From NCBI GenBank assembly GCA_028289245.1, contig JAQGGT010000004.1:62001-126000 (forward strand): DNA of 64,000 nucleotides, given 5' to 3'. The notes under the pieces are model-generated. The model worked only from the letters and a program-made list of their open reading frames with translations, searched no databases and was not told the origin of the DNA. Source of the stretch: Candidatus Saccharimonadota bacterium. Its GTDB lineage: Bacteria > Patescibacteriota > Saccharimonadia > Saccharimonadales > UBA4665. Numbering within the stretch: position 1 is the first letter of the stretch; each line of letters begins with the position of its first letter. Of the stretch, positions 25,307 through 33,375 are shown one piece after another. Made by a program: the position numbers and the translations under genes.

Positions 25307-26242
25307 ATGGTGAGGATGTTGCGTCAGCCCCACCCCTACCGTGCGTTACTTCTAGTTTGGGCGCTAGTTGTCAGCACGCTGTGCTTGCAGCCACTAACGG
25401 CTTTTGCTGCCCCCCAAGAGCTGACAATTACGCCGACGTCGCTTACCCAGACAATCACCCCCGGTAAGACCTATAATGGCTCGTTCCAGATCCTCAACCG
25501 CGGGGAGGCGGGCTACAATTACAAAGTCTACCCTAGCGCCTACAGCGTGAAAGGCGAGGCTTATACGCCCGATTTCCAACCCATCAAGGGCGCCCCGGAC
25601 GTTGCCAGCTGGTTTAGTATCCCCACCAAGACTGGCTACGTGAAGCCTGGTCAATCGATTACAGTCAATTTTAGTATCGCCATGCCGGCCGGTACGCCTC
25701 CCGGTGGTTATTACGCGACTATTTTTACCGAGACACAGTACCCCCGGAGCGACCAAGGTATTACGCTCAATCAACGCGTTGGCGAGATCTTTTATCTGCA
25801 AGCCGCCGGCAAGGTAAAAGAAAGCGGCCAAGTCGATACTTGGAAGGCCGGACTGCTACAAAGCTCACCATTGGTAGCCACGCTGCGCCTTAGAAACGAT
25901 GGCGGTGTTCACTATGCAGCCTCGGCACAAGTCCAGGTGCGCGATGTTTTCGGCAATACTAAATACGCCCTAAACACCACCAAACAGGTCTTACCGCAGA
26001 CCATCCGCAGCATCCCAGTACAATGGGACAAAAGCCCGGCTATCGGCCTGTTCAAAGTTACCGGTTCGGTCAACTTACTAGGTAATGGCCAGACGCTGCC
26101 CACTAAATGGGTACTGGTGATGTCACCGCTGATTCGAGTTATCGTTTTGCTATTGTTTGCGACGGCTGTGGCTGCGGCGCTCCGTAAGCCGGTTGTCAAA
26201 AACCGCACCCAGCACAAAAAGAAGATCGCAAAGAAGGAGTAA
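25307..26242 (+). CDS. DUF916-like surface protein with C-terminal membrane anchor
   Basis: A 311-residue protein: signal peptide (about 1-33, ending TAFA), then a beta-sandwich domain (LTITPTSLTQTITPGKTYNG, SFQILNRG, PGQSITVNFSIAMPAGTPPG, GYYATIFTET) and a second beta domain, a membrane helix near 268-290 and a basic tail. The layout (COOH-anchored, two Ig-like domains, a strand motif with PGQ) matches the DUF916 proteins that accompany WxL proteins in Gram-positive bacteria. It sits between two WxL-like paralogs, which strengthens the comparison. The likely role is to anchor those proteins to the membrane or envelope. Confidence 0.7.
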   Translation: MVRMLRQPHPYRALLLVWALVVSTLCLQPLTAFAAPQELTITPTSLTQTITPGKTYNGSFQILNRGEAGYNYKVYPSAYSVKGEAYTPDFQPIKGAPDVASWFSIPTKTGYVKPGQSITVNFSIAMPAGTPPGGYYATIFTETQYPRSDQGITLNQRVGEIFYLQAAGKVKESGQVDTWKAGLLQSSPLVATLRLRNDGGVHYAASAQVQVRDVFGNTKYALNTTKQVLPQTIRSIPVQWDKSPAIGLFKVTGSVNLLGNGQTLPTKWVLVMSPLIRVIVLLLFATAVAAALRKPVVKNRTQHKKKIAKKE

Positions 26243-26243
26243 A

Positions 26244-26855
26244 GTGCGGCGCCTCCTCGCGGTTCTGACCGCCCTCGTCGTCCTTACTGGCTCGAGCGGT
26301 GTGGCGTCGGCTACCTTTGCCACCGGCACATACGGCGCGGGTAATTATGGCATTTGTAGCTTCGGTACGGCCTGCAGCATTACTATCTCGAGCAGCAGTA
26401 CCGTCAACCTCAATGTTACCCCGGCCAGCGGTGGACGCTGTACCATCCAGAAAGATATCGCGACGGTTACCACGGACGACAGTAACGGTTATACCTTGAG
26501 CCTGGCCAGCACCACCACGGCAACCTCGCTGACGAATGGTGCGGCGACGATTACCGCCACCAGCGGTACGGCCGCGAGTCCGGCCGTACTAGTGAGCAAC
26601 CGCTGGGGTTACCGGGTTGATGGTTTTGGAAGTTTTGGCGCCGGGCCAACGTCCGCCCAGAGCAGTATCAGTCCCCCGAGTCTGACGTTTGCGGCGCTCG
26701 TTTCGAGTAGCGGGACGGCCGACACCATCGCGACTACCTCGGTTGCTGCCAGCTCGGGCGCCGTGACAAATGTTTGGTACGGTGCGTGCGCTGACAATAC
26801 CACGAAAAGCGGTACCTACACTGCCCAGGTTACCTACACTGCCGTCGCTAACTAG
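26244..26855 (+). CDS. Exported beta-rich surface protein, WxL-like paralog 3
   Basis: A 203-residue protein from the GTG at 26244; AAGGAG lies four bases before it and the start follows the DUF916-like stop by one base, so an upstream in-frame ATG is rejected. Signal peptide 1-22 ends GVASA. Shared blocks: VNLNVTPASGG, NRWGYRVDGFGSFGAGPTSAQSSI and the end SGTYTAQVTYTAVAN. It differs from the other two by three or four cysteines (YGICSFGTACSI, GGRCTI, GACADN) that could form disulfides outside the cell. Confidence 0.8.
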   Translation: MRRLLAVLTALVVLTGSSGVASATFATGTYGAGNYGICSFGTACSITISSSSTVNLNVTPASGGRCTIQKDIATVTTDDSNGYTLSLASTTTATSLTNGAATITATSGTAASPAVLVSNRWGYRVDGFGSFGAGPTSAQSSISPPSLTFAALVSSSGTADTIATTSVAASSGAVTNVWYGACADNTTKSGTYTAQVTYTAVAN

Positions 26856-26928
26856 GCAACTAATTGACATGCGCACGCGTATAGCATAAGCTTTAAGTAG
26901 TAAGGTTTTTGGGAAAAAGAAACACGTC

Positions 26929-27108
26929 ATGATAATCAAAATTGAAGAGCTTCTCCAGCGACAAATGACTCGCAAACAGTTCCTCCAGGCGATGGGAATG
27001 GCTATCTTGTCATTGGTTGGCGTTTCTAGCTTACTGGGTGCTATGAGCCACAGCGATCTCCAGTCTGGCGGTAAGCCAGGTTACGGTCTACGTGACTACG
27101 GACCATAG
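26929..27108 (+). CDS. Small membrane-anchored protein, 59 residues
   Basis: A short gene just after the surface cluster: a basic N-terminus (LLQRQMTRKQFLQ), a hydrophobic stretch (AMGMAILSLVGVSSLLGAM), then a Gly/Tyr-rich tail (GGKPGYGLRDYGP). The N-terminus looks like a membrane anchor or Tat-like signal in which one arginine of the twin pair is lysine. Its size, position and composition support a real gene, but the function is unknown. Confidence 0.6.
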   Translation: MIIKIEELLQRQMTRKQFLQAMGMAILSLVGVSSLLGAMSHSDLQSGGKPGYGLRDYGP

Positions 27109-27117
27109 GTTGGTCCG

Positions 27118-27849
27118 CTAGGCGGCCGGTCGTTTAGTAAGGAGCTTGCCGGCTCGCGGCAAAATGTACGTGGCTAGTATGATTGCAAACAAAACCGCAA
27201 AGCCGCACATGATACTCGGGATGCCTTTGCGGGTCTCTGGCTTGATAGTGTTAGCCACAGCCGTCGGTACCAAAAATACAAGGTAGCCGATGATCAGGGC
27301 TCGTACAGTGGCCTGTCTGGTGGTTGTTTGCCGGTCGGAGTCAGTTAACTGATTGATCCAGCGCACGCCAAGTACGATGCCGGTCAGCAGCCAGCCATAG
27401 TAGTAGATGCCATAGGCAATGGCAGGTTTGGCACCGATCTGGAAAATGACGTAGTTGCCGGCGCATTTATGGCCGATAAAGGCCGCCGAGTATATCGTGA
27501 AGTACACCATACAGCCTGCCATAGTTGTGTAGGCGGCGGCGATGACCTTTCGGCCGGGTTTGCCGGCTAAAACATAGAGCATGTGTAGGCCTAGCGGCGG
27601 CAGTGCCGTAATGGCGACGTAGCCAAGTCGCGACCACTGCTCTGCCGGAACACCAAAGCCGGTGCATACCTGATATTCACAGAGCTGGAACAGGCCCAGC
27701 GCCACCAAACTAGCTACTACAAGCCGGGCAATGGTATTCATTTTATATCGCCACAAGCTGTACGCCGCAAGGCTAAACTCGATGATCAAGGTGGCCAGCA
27801 TAACGGGCGGAGAAAAGCAGTTAAACTGCGTGAACGGTTGCTTGCGCAT
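27118..27849 (-). CDS. Seven-span membrane protein of unknown function
   Basis: A 243-residue protein with about seven predicted membrane helices and cytoplasmic loops of low charge. The layout (7TM without soluble domain; aromatic-rich helices; IKPETRKGIPSIMCGFAV near the end) recalls the N-terminal sensor halves of some histidine kinases, but no kinase domain follows. It converges on the 59-residue gene. Confidence 0.7.
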   Translation of the reverse strand: MRKQPFTQFNCFSPPVMLATLIIEFSLAAYSLWRYKMNTIARLVVASLVALGLFQLCEYQVCTGFGVPAEQWSRLGYVAITALPPLGLHMLYVLAGKPGRKVIAAAYTTMAGCMVYFTIYSAAFIGHKCAGNYVIFQIGAKPAIAYGIYYYGWLLTGIVLGVRWINQLTDSDRQTTTRQATVRALIIGYLVFLVPTAVANTIKPETRKGIPSIMCGFAVLFAIILATYILPRAGKLLTKRPAA

Positions 27850-27893
27850 AGGCGCAGTATAGCAGAGTTATTCCGCTTGTGGTTAGCGGGGGA

Positions 27894-28145
27894 CTACTTA
27901 CGAATTCGGGTCATCAAACGGAGGTTTGCCAGATAGATCTGAGGGTTCGTTTGAGGGTGCTCGCTGAGGTAGTTGAGGTGTTTGTCGACGAAGGGCATGT
28001 TATTGTCGGGGTACGATGCGCTGTCGGTGGTGTAACTCACTGGGGTAGCGTAGGTGTCGTCAGTAAGCATGTTTAGTAGCTTAACCCTGATCGCTAAGCC
28101 TTCTTCAGAGTTTAGGAAATCAATTTTCTTCTTGAGGGCTTGCAT
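27894..28145 (-). CDS. Hypothetical protein, 83 residues
   Basis: A soluble, mixed-charge protein (FLNSEEGLAIRVKLLNML, DNNMPFVDKHLNYLS) with no recognised motif. It starts two bases after the stop of a 20-codon basic frame and is probably translated from the same RNA. Confidence 0.6.
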   Translation of the reverse strand: MQALKKKIDFLNSEEGLAIRVKLLNMLTDDTYATPVSYTTDSASYPDNNMPFVDKHLNYLSEHPQTNPQIYLANLRLMTRIRK

Positions 28146-28147
28146 GA

Positions 28148-28210
28148 TTAAACACTGCCTTTAGCCTGCTTGGGCTTTTTGACTTCTTTACGTCCTTTAT
28201 CCTTTGACAT
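28148..28210 (-). CDS. Lysine-rich micro-protein, 20 residues
   Basis: A 20-codon frame, MSKDKGRKEVKKPKQAKGSV, with CAGGAG six bases before its ATG and a TATAAT box 25 bases upstream. Very short lysine-rich proteins beginning MSKDK-(K/R)KE are annotated in many bacteria. Its start signals are better than those of the 83-residue gene it overlaps in transcription. Confidence 0.6.
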   Translation of the reverse strand: MSKDKGRKEVKKPKQAKGSV

Positions 28211-28234
28211 GATTGCTCCTGTAATCTTTACCTA

Positions 28235-28263
28235 ATTATACGCTTATCTTTGACAAGTTACTA
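28235..28263 (-). promoter_or_regulatory. Promoter of the 20/83-residue gene pair
   Basis: On the minus strand: TAGTAA (28263-28258), a 17-nt spacer and consensus TATAAT (28240-28235). The -35 match is poor, the -10 perfect. Confidence 0.5.
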
Positions 28264-28339
28264 ATTAAATATTAGAACATAGTAATTCTGATGATTCACT
28301 GATATGTTCTGACAGGCTTACTATGTCGTTCGCGAGCTC

Positions 28340-29125
28340 TCATCCACGTGCGCGAGTATAAAACGCTTCGTTGGCCTGCACTACCTGGTCCCAGGTCAAA
28401 ACTAGGCCACTCTCCATATCTTGCAAGAGCGACAAATCGTGTAGATACACATGAGGGCGCATGTTTCCGAATAAAACTTCTGCGCAACCCAGAGGGTAGC
28501 AGTACGTCTGTAAGAGCCGTAGCTGCTCGCCTTGAAATACCGCGTAGTCCTTGACGGCATTTTCTGGTGGATGACCGCGTCGTTTTTGTCTTTCTTCAAA
28601 TATTTTTTGCCCCGCGATCGGGCCATGCGGCGCGACGAGGGCTTCCATGTCGGCGCTTGCAACACAGGCAGCAATGCCCTGGGCACGACTGTTAGGATAA
28701 TTGATATTCCAGTAGTTCTGGGTCAAGGTGCCGTCGACATCGAAATGGTAGGCTGTTGCAGCGATGGCCAACTTCGCAATTTCGATGTCCTCTGGGGGCA
28801 TTGAAAGCTGGCGTAATCGCTCGGTAAGCCAGGCAGCGCTGGCTTCCTCGGCGGTTTGGCCGGATGAGGCTTCGTGGATCACATCATGCGCCGCAGCGAC
28901 CGTACTGACGAGTGCACAATCGTAAGACGAAAGCGCTAGGTTGTCGGCAAGTAAACCTGCGGCGTGCTGGACGCGTACGGTATGCCCGACGTTATGATAA
29001 GGCAGATCCTCTGGCCGCTGGCTGTGACCGTCGCCGTAGGCGTCGGCGATATGATCGAGGGCCTGTCGCCCAAGCGATGCCAGCAGTTCTATTTGGTAAA
29101 GCTCTGACTGATTAAATTGTTCCAT
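28340..29125 (-). CDS. HD-domain phosphohydrolase-like protein
   Basis: A 261-residue protein with HD-superfamily metal ligands: YHNVGHTVRVQHA (first histidines near 45), then the HD pair in VAAAHDVIHEAS near 95-97, and a helical core with ACVASADMEALV that could give the last aspartate. HD enzymes hydrolyse phosphate esters of nucleotides such as (p)ppGpp or dNTPs; the substrate here is not evident. It is transcribed away from a TrmB-type regulator gene with a palindrome in between, so the two are probably linked. Confidence 0.8.
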   Translation of the reverse strand: MEQFNQSELYQIELLASLGRQALDHIADAYGDGHSQRPEDLPYHNVGHTVRVQHAAGLLADNLALSSYDCALVSTVAAAHDVIHEASSGQTAEEASAAWLTERLRQLSMPPEDIEIAKLAIAATAYHFDVDGTLTQNYWNINYPNSRAQGIAACVASADMEALVAPHGPIAGQKIFEERQKRRGHPPENAVKDYAVFQGEQLRLLQTYCYPLGCAEVLFGNMRPHVYLHDLSLLQDMESGLVLTWDQVVQANEAFYTRARG

Positions 29126-29176
29126 ATGTTCCTCCTACGGCTCCAGGATACCGTACAAATGACATGGATGATAGGT

Positions 29177-29197
29177 GTTGTGCAAAAAGTGCACAAC
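29177..29197. promoter_or_regulatory. Operator-like palindrome before the TrmB gene
   Basis: A perfect inverted repeat GTTGTGC (29177-29183) and GCACAAC (29191-29197) with a seven-base spacer, next to a -10-like TATGCTATAT and 18 bases before the ATG at 29215. The position over the promoter suggests autoregulation by the TrmB-like protein and perhaps control of the divergent HD gene. Confidence 0.65.
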
Positions 29198-29214
29198 TAT
29201 GCTATATTCATGGT

Positions 29215-29994
29215 ATGAGTCATATTCAAAATATGATTACGCGCTACTTTAGCGAGCTTGGACTGTCGGATGAAGCGGCTGGTGTGTACGCCACCCTCAT
29301 CGAGCAGGGACCGCAAACCATTTCTGAGTTGGGACGCAATGCCGATATCGAGCGTACAAAACTGTATCGCCTCCTGCCCGTTCTAGAGAAGGCCCGGCTT
29401 ATCGTAATTGATAGCGAGTACAAGCACGGTGTTATAGAAGCGGCACCGCTCGATAATCTCGAACTGCTGCTGGCCGAACGGGAAAGTGAAATTCAGCTCC
29501 TCAAGCAAGAGCTACCATTGTTAAAACAGTCGCTGCTGCCAAGTGTTCAGCAAGACCCGAAAACCAAGGTGCAATTTTACCGTGGGGCTTCGGGAGTCAA
29601 ACAGATGCTGTGGAACGAAACTGCGGCCACCACCGAAATCGTCAGCCTCTTGCACCAAGGTTTGCAGCAGTATGCCGGCCTGGCCTTTTTTGAGCGCTGG
29701 GTAGCTAAATGTAACGACCGCGGTATTGTCAGCCGGAGTCTGGTGAATGAGGCCTTTTTTGAAGAACAGGCCGCGTGGCATCAAGGCCATCGTAGCGCCA
29801 AACTAAAAAACTGGGACGGTAAAGCCCTGCCTGCAGAAATCTTTACGATCTCGCACAGCATGATTGTCTACGATAACGTACTGGCTTACTTTAACTGGCA
29901 ACCTGACGGTGAAGTATTTGGTGTTGAGCTGCATAACCAGCAGCTTGCCGATACGCAGCGGCAGTTTTTTGAGTTGTTGTGGCGTCAAACTTGA
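29215..29994 (+). CDS. TrmB-family transcriptional regulator
   Basis: A 259-residue protein from the ATG at 29215 (an upstream ATG would read through the operator and promoter). The winged helix (SDEAAGVYATLIEQGPQTISEL, ERTKLYRLLPVLEKARLI) is typical of TrmB and related archaeal-type regulators. It is followed by a coiled segment (ESEIQLLKQELPLLKQSL) and an effector domain resembling the phospholipase D-like C-domain of TrmB (KVQFYRGASGVKQML). Such proteins often sense sugars. Its operator-like palindrome points to self-control. Confidence 0.85.
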   Translation: MSHIQNMITRYFSELGLSDEAAGVYATLIEQGPQTISELGRNADIERTKLYRLLPVLEKARLIVIDSEYKHGVIEAAPLDNLELLLAERESEIQLLKQELPLLKQSLLPSVQQDPKTKVQFYRGASGVKQMLWNETAATTEIVSLLHQGLQQYAGLAFFERWVAKCNDRGIVSRSLVNEAFFEEQAAWHQGHRSAKLKNWDGKALPAEIFTISHSMIVYDNVLAYFNWQPDGEVFGVELHNQQLADTQRQFFELLWRQT

Positions 29995-30086
29995 GACAAA
30001 ATAAGACCTGCTTTGCGCGCATATTTACGCGGCTCTCGTCAGCCAACGTACTCCGTGGCCACCAATACGCTAACGTACGACAGTTG

Positions 30087-30860
30087 CTACCATTGCGTAA
30101 ATAAATTTTGTGCAGCGTCTGCCATGCCAGGGTTGAACTGAGGGTTTTGCATGGCAGTTCGTAGCATTGCTAGTGTTTCCTCTGCTGCCTCGACGATACC
30201 CGTTAACTTTTCTCCAAGATCTCGGACAGTCGCACCCAAACCGTCGTGGTTCTTATAAAGATCTGTGGCAATCCACGCCCCTGATTCATCTAACACGGGA
30301 GTTTTGCCTCTTATCTCGAAAGGTTTAGCCGTTAATTTTTCCACGTAAATGAGATGCTGCTTATCATTAGTGGTAAGAGTGAACACCGTGGAAGCACTTG
30401 GCTCATTCGGATATGTAATAATGGTAGCTGACAGGATTCCAGTGCCAAAGACGTTATCCTCGTACGTCGGATTAAGAACTATAGGATTACTTCTTATATA
30501 TAATGGGTCTGAACTGGCAGGGAAACCTGCAACTTTGCTGACTTCGTTAAAGCCGCTTAACGCATTCGTATACCGCTTACCGAATGCAGCAGCCTCTTGT
30601 AAAGCATACGCTCGCGAAGCTTCATATTCTAGCTCTTCAACTCGTGCGGGGGCCAATTTATATCGTACTATTGCTTCAAGTGAAATAGGATTCATAGAAA
30701 CCAGATTATGCATGCTTAACGACAATTGCAAGCACGAGCAAGATATAAATCCCGAGCTGCTTGAAACTAGCTGGTTTTCAGTAGAGAAGTTAACCGAAAT
30801 TACACCACTTCTACTTGTTGCTACTAACTCACTAATTACAGACATCGTTTTAGCATACAT
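30087..30860 (-). CDS. Hypothetical protein
   Basis: A 257-residue soluble protein, no export signal or membrane helix. The N-terminal third is Ser-rich, the centre has a helical run (APARVEELEYEASRAYALQ), the rest is mixed. No family recognised. AT-richer than the housekeeping genes, as are the neighbouring accessory genes. Confidence 0.55.
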   Translation of the reverse strand: MYAKTMSVISELVATSRSGVISVNFSTENQLVSSSSGFISCSCLQLSLSMHNLVSMNPISLEAIVRYKLAPARVEELEYEASRAYALQEAAAFGKRYTNALSGFNEVSKVAGFPASSDPLYIRSNPIVLNPTYEDNVFGTGILSATIITYPNEPSASTVFTLTTNDKQHLIYVEKLTAKPFEIRGKTPVLDESGAWIATDLYKNHDGLGATVRDLGEKLTGIVEAAEETLAMLRTAMQNPQFNPGMADAAQNLFTQW

Positions 30861-31196
30861 AAAATAATAAGACTACCGAAGAAGTCTTTCATTGTGCTTA
30901 TGCCTGGCTGAGCATCATTGACATTATTAGAACCACGTTCGTTGAGTGAACCAACTGTCCGACATCATTCTGATGCTACAGTTAGCTCCTCGCCATCAGG
31001 AAATGCGTAAATAAATTTAAGTATTATCTCTAGAAAAGTAAGTATAAGCTTTGCTTGGTGCGCCCTTTTCTAGGGCTATATGCATAAGTAATTTTCTCGT
31101 TGCGAGTACTGAGGCGGTGAACGTACTGACTGTCATGCGACCGTCAATTCTCTAAACATATTGCATAAATATAGATAATATGGTATTAATATTTAA
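30861..31196. other. Gene-poor stretch with a possible 39-codon minus-strand frame
   Basis: No clear gene. A hairpin AAGACT/AGTCTT with T-rich flank lies at about 30870-30889. On the minus strand, 31136-31017 encodes a 39-residue frame with protein-like composition (VLATRKLLMHIALEKGAPSK) but no ribosome-binding site, so it may be a relic. The 3' end holds the promoter of the next gene. Confidence 0.4.
31161..31189 (+). promoter_or_regulatory. Promoter of the 442-residue protein gene
   Basis: TTGCAT (31161-31166), a 17-nt spacer and TATTAA (31184-31189), only seven bases before the ATG. As at 323 and 1271, the leader would be almost absent. Confidence 0.55.
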
Positions 31197-32525
31197 ATGC
31201 CTGATCGATTTTTAGATAATCTACATGCCGACCCTTCAATTGCGTCCTGCAGTGTACTCGCGAGCCAAGTTTTTGCTGAAATTGACCAACAGCTGAGCGC
31301 CGCAGATACGCAACTCGCCGATGTCGTAGTTGTTAATGAAACAAACAGGGTACCGCGGGAAGCTTCCAAGGTACGGGTGCTGGGAATCACCGCCACACAA
31401 GGTTTTGATGTACGGGTGGCGGAATTCCGTGATGCACGTTCAGGACGCACGGACCAGGGGTTGTACAGCCTGTTTAGGGGCAATGTACTTCTAGAAGTCG
31501 CCACACTCGGCACCACCGCCATCGGGCCATGTAACTACGTACAGTTTCCCGGAGAGATCGGTGAAAACATGGTACTTACACCTTATGATGAACAGCGCCG
31601 TAAACCTTTGCTCAACGAAATTTTAGGGCTCAAAGATCAGCGGCCAGCTCCAGTCGTTCAAACTCATGAAAAAGGCTTTGGCTACGACCTTGATATATAT
31701 GCCCCAGAAGCGGTACGACTCATTAGCGAGTATGCGCTCTGCCCCGCAGAAGATCTATGGGATGCCGGAAAAAAGTTGCTGGCCGCCTTTGCTGATCAAG
31801 ATGGCTTGGACAACCACACCGCAGCCGCAGCCGCGTACGCTACTATGCTTGGCCGCTTCGATAACGGCCCACTCGTGCACATATATAACGCCACTAGGCA
31901 GACAGTGCACCGCAACGTATACAGGGACATACTCAACCATATCAAAGCTGACCCAATGTCAAAGTATGAGGAAGCCATGGGGGTCGTGGGGTTAAAACTA
32001 GGCGAGTACTATCGATCACTCCACGGACTACCCGTCTTGGAGCAGCCGGCCACTACGCTCAAGGCACCAATGCTAGAAGATCTGATTGGCTCACAGTTCA
32101 CCAAAACATTCGGCATAGAGTACAGTGCCACGCACGAAAAAATCATGAAAATGGTGTTTGAAGTTGGCAGCGCAACGGTGAAGAAGACGGTCGAAAAGGG
32201 CTACGTTTCGCCCGATGGAACAGTGAGCGCCGATGTTGAATATAGCCTCTCGCTGCAGAGTGAGGGCACTGACGAACGCTACCTGCAACTGTTTGCGCAA
32301 ATCGTTTCTATGCGAGACCTCGCCCCCACCCCTTGCGGCCTCTTTAAGGCCACGAAGTTCGGCAGCCTCCAGGCAATTAAATCAAACGGTGACCTTACCG
32401 AGCTTGTGCCTGCTCAGATCGCCGAGCTCGAAGATATTCTCTTAGGTGACGTCACTGAAGCAACTTCTGCACCTACAGCGCTCACACGGCAAAAAACAAA
32501 CAAAGCTAGTCGCTGGCACCGGTAG
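31197..32525 (+). CDS. Hypothetical protein, 442 residues
   Basis: A large soluble protein of unknown function with a balanced composition and no membrane segments. Readable regions: an N-terminal helical part, a central part (YVQFPGEIGENMVLTPYDEQ) that looks enzyme-like, and a helical part (YKEMG-type, KYEEAMGVVGLKLGEYYRSL). I recognise no catalytic signature. It ends before a bidirectional terminator. Confidence 0.65.
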   Translation: MPDRFLDNLHADPSIASCSVLASQVFAEIDQQLSAADTQLADVVVVNETNRVPREASKVRVLGITATQGFDVRVAEFRDARSGRTDQGLYSLFRGNVLLEVATLGTTAIGPCNYVQFPGEIGENMVLTPYDEQRRKPLLNEILGLKDQRPAPVVQTHEKGFGYDLDIYAPEAVRLISEYALCPAEDLWDAGKKLLAAFADQDGLDNHTAAAAAYATMLGRFDNGPLVHIYNATRQTVHRNVYRDILNHIKADPMSKYEEAMGVVGLKLGEYYRSLHGLPVLEQPATTLKAPMLEDLIGSQFTKTFGIEYSATHEKIMKMVFEVGSATVKKTVEKGYVSPDGTVSADVEYSLSLQSEGTDERYLQLFAQIVSMRDLAPTPCGLFKATKFGSLQAIKSNGDLTELVPAQIAELEDILLGDVTEATSAPTALTRQKTNKASRWHR

Positions 32526-32544
32526 CTGCTGCTCACCATATTTA

Positions 32545-32658
32545 TGATATGAGGGATATACGGCCGCGCTTCGCTCTGCGTAGATTTGCACGCAAATAAC
32601 ACTCGCGTTGCCGCCGACGGCACGTTGATCTTACGAATCGGTAATCCCCAGCGCCAAG
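32545..32658 (+). repeat. Degenerate intergenic repeat before terminator, copy 1
   Basis: Shares with 34689-34780 a start GAGGGATAT, an internal CTCGCGTTGC, a TTACGAA(T/C)C block, TAATCCC and the end CGCCA(A/G)GCC that runs straight into a long terminator hairpin beginning CCAAATAAAA. The two copies are clearly related but interrupted by indels. A third, shorter relative starts near 34243 (GAGGGATATC then GATCGGGTAGCCA). Confidence 0.5.
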
Positions 32659-32698
32659 CCAAATAAAAATACCCACTTTTGTGGGTATTTTTATTTGG
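32659..32698. terminator. Bidirectional intrinsic terminator
   Basis: An 18-bp perfect stem (CCAAATAAAAATACCCAC with GTGGGTATTTTTATTTGG) and a four-T loop between converging genes. A/T tracts on both sides allow termination from either strand. Confidence 0.92.
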
Positions 32699-32769
32699 TT
32701 GGCCATGAGGGTAGTAGTCGGAACCCTCTGTTTGCTAACTTATGTCAGCTAGCGGCAAAAATAGAAAAC

Positions 32770-33315
32770 CTAGTGAATATAGACAGCAACTAATAATGCG
32801 CTTTGTATACCAACAATATACAAAGTCTGAAAAATAATAAAATGCTGCTCATACTTTTTGAGGATACTCACCCAAATCATTGTGAAAAGCATGTAGATTG
32901 CTACAACAGTGGCGTAGAAACGCGCTATCTCGGATAGCTCGCCCGAAAGCACCATCAAGAGATCGAGTGGAAAATAGAAAAATGCGAGCGAATATGCACT
33001 TGCGCGATGAACGAGCCTTGATACACCGAATGTGTCAGGAGCCAATGCTGTAATGGTCTGTAGACTAAATGTGAGTATGAGTAGAATTTCAAATGCAACG
33101 GAGTGGGATACGACTGGCGTTAGGAAGTGCTGCACCCACAGGTAGAACGGCATGCCCAGGGCAGTTAATGTAACTAAGAACAACAGACGTGCTTTTATGG
33201 AGCTGGCGGCGTGGTGGCTGATGGTCTTAAGATTCTTATCGCGCCATTTCAATAAAAGTCTCACGGCCAGTACCCAACTTACGAGAACGAGTACTAAACC
33301 TAAATATTTGGGCAT
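32770..33315 (-). CDS. Five-span membrane protein of unknown function
   Basis: A 181-residue protein, five or so hydrophobic helices (LGLVLVLVSWVLAVRLLL, LFLVTLTALGMPFYLWV, FEILLILTFSLQTI, FFYFPLDLLMVLSG, FYATVVAIYMLFTMIWV). No catalytic motifs seen and no family recognised. It stands alone, with terminators on one side and a divergent HEPN-like gene on the other. Confidence 0.7.
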   Translation of the reverse strand: MPKYLGLVLVLVSWVLAVRLLLKWRDKNLKTISHHAASSIKARLLFLVTLTALGMPFYLWVQHFLTPVVSHSVAFEILLILTFSLQTITALAPDTFGVSRLVHRASAYSLAFFYFPLDLLMVLSGELSEIARFYATVVAIYMLFTMIWVSILKKYEQHFIIFQTLYIVGIQSALLVAVYIH

Positions 33316-33375
33316 GAGTTTATCATAGCAAATGATGTCGGGATGTAATTCGTACGATCAGTTCATTTGATAACC

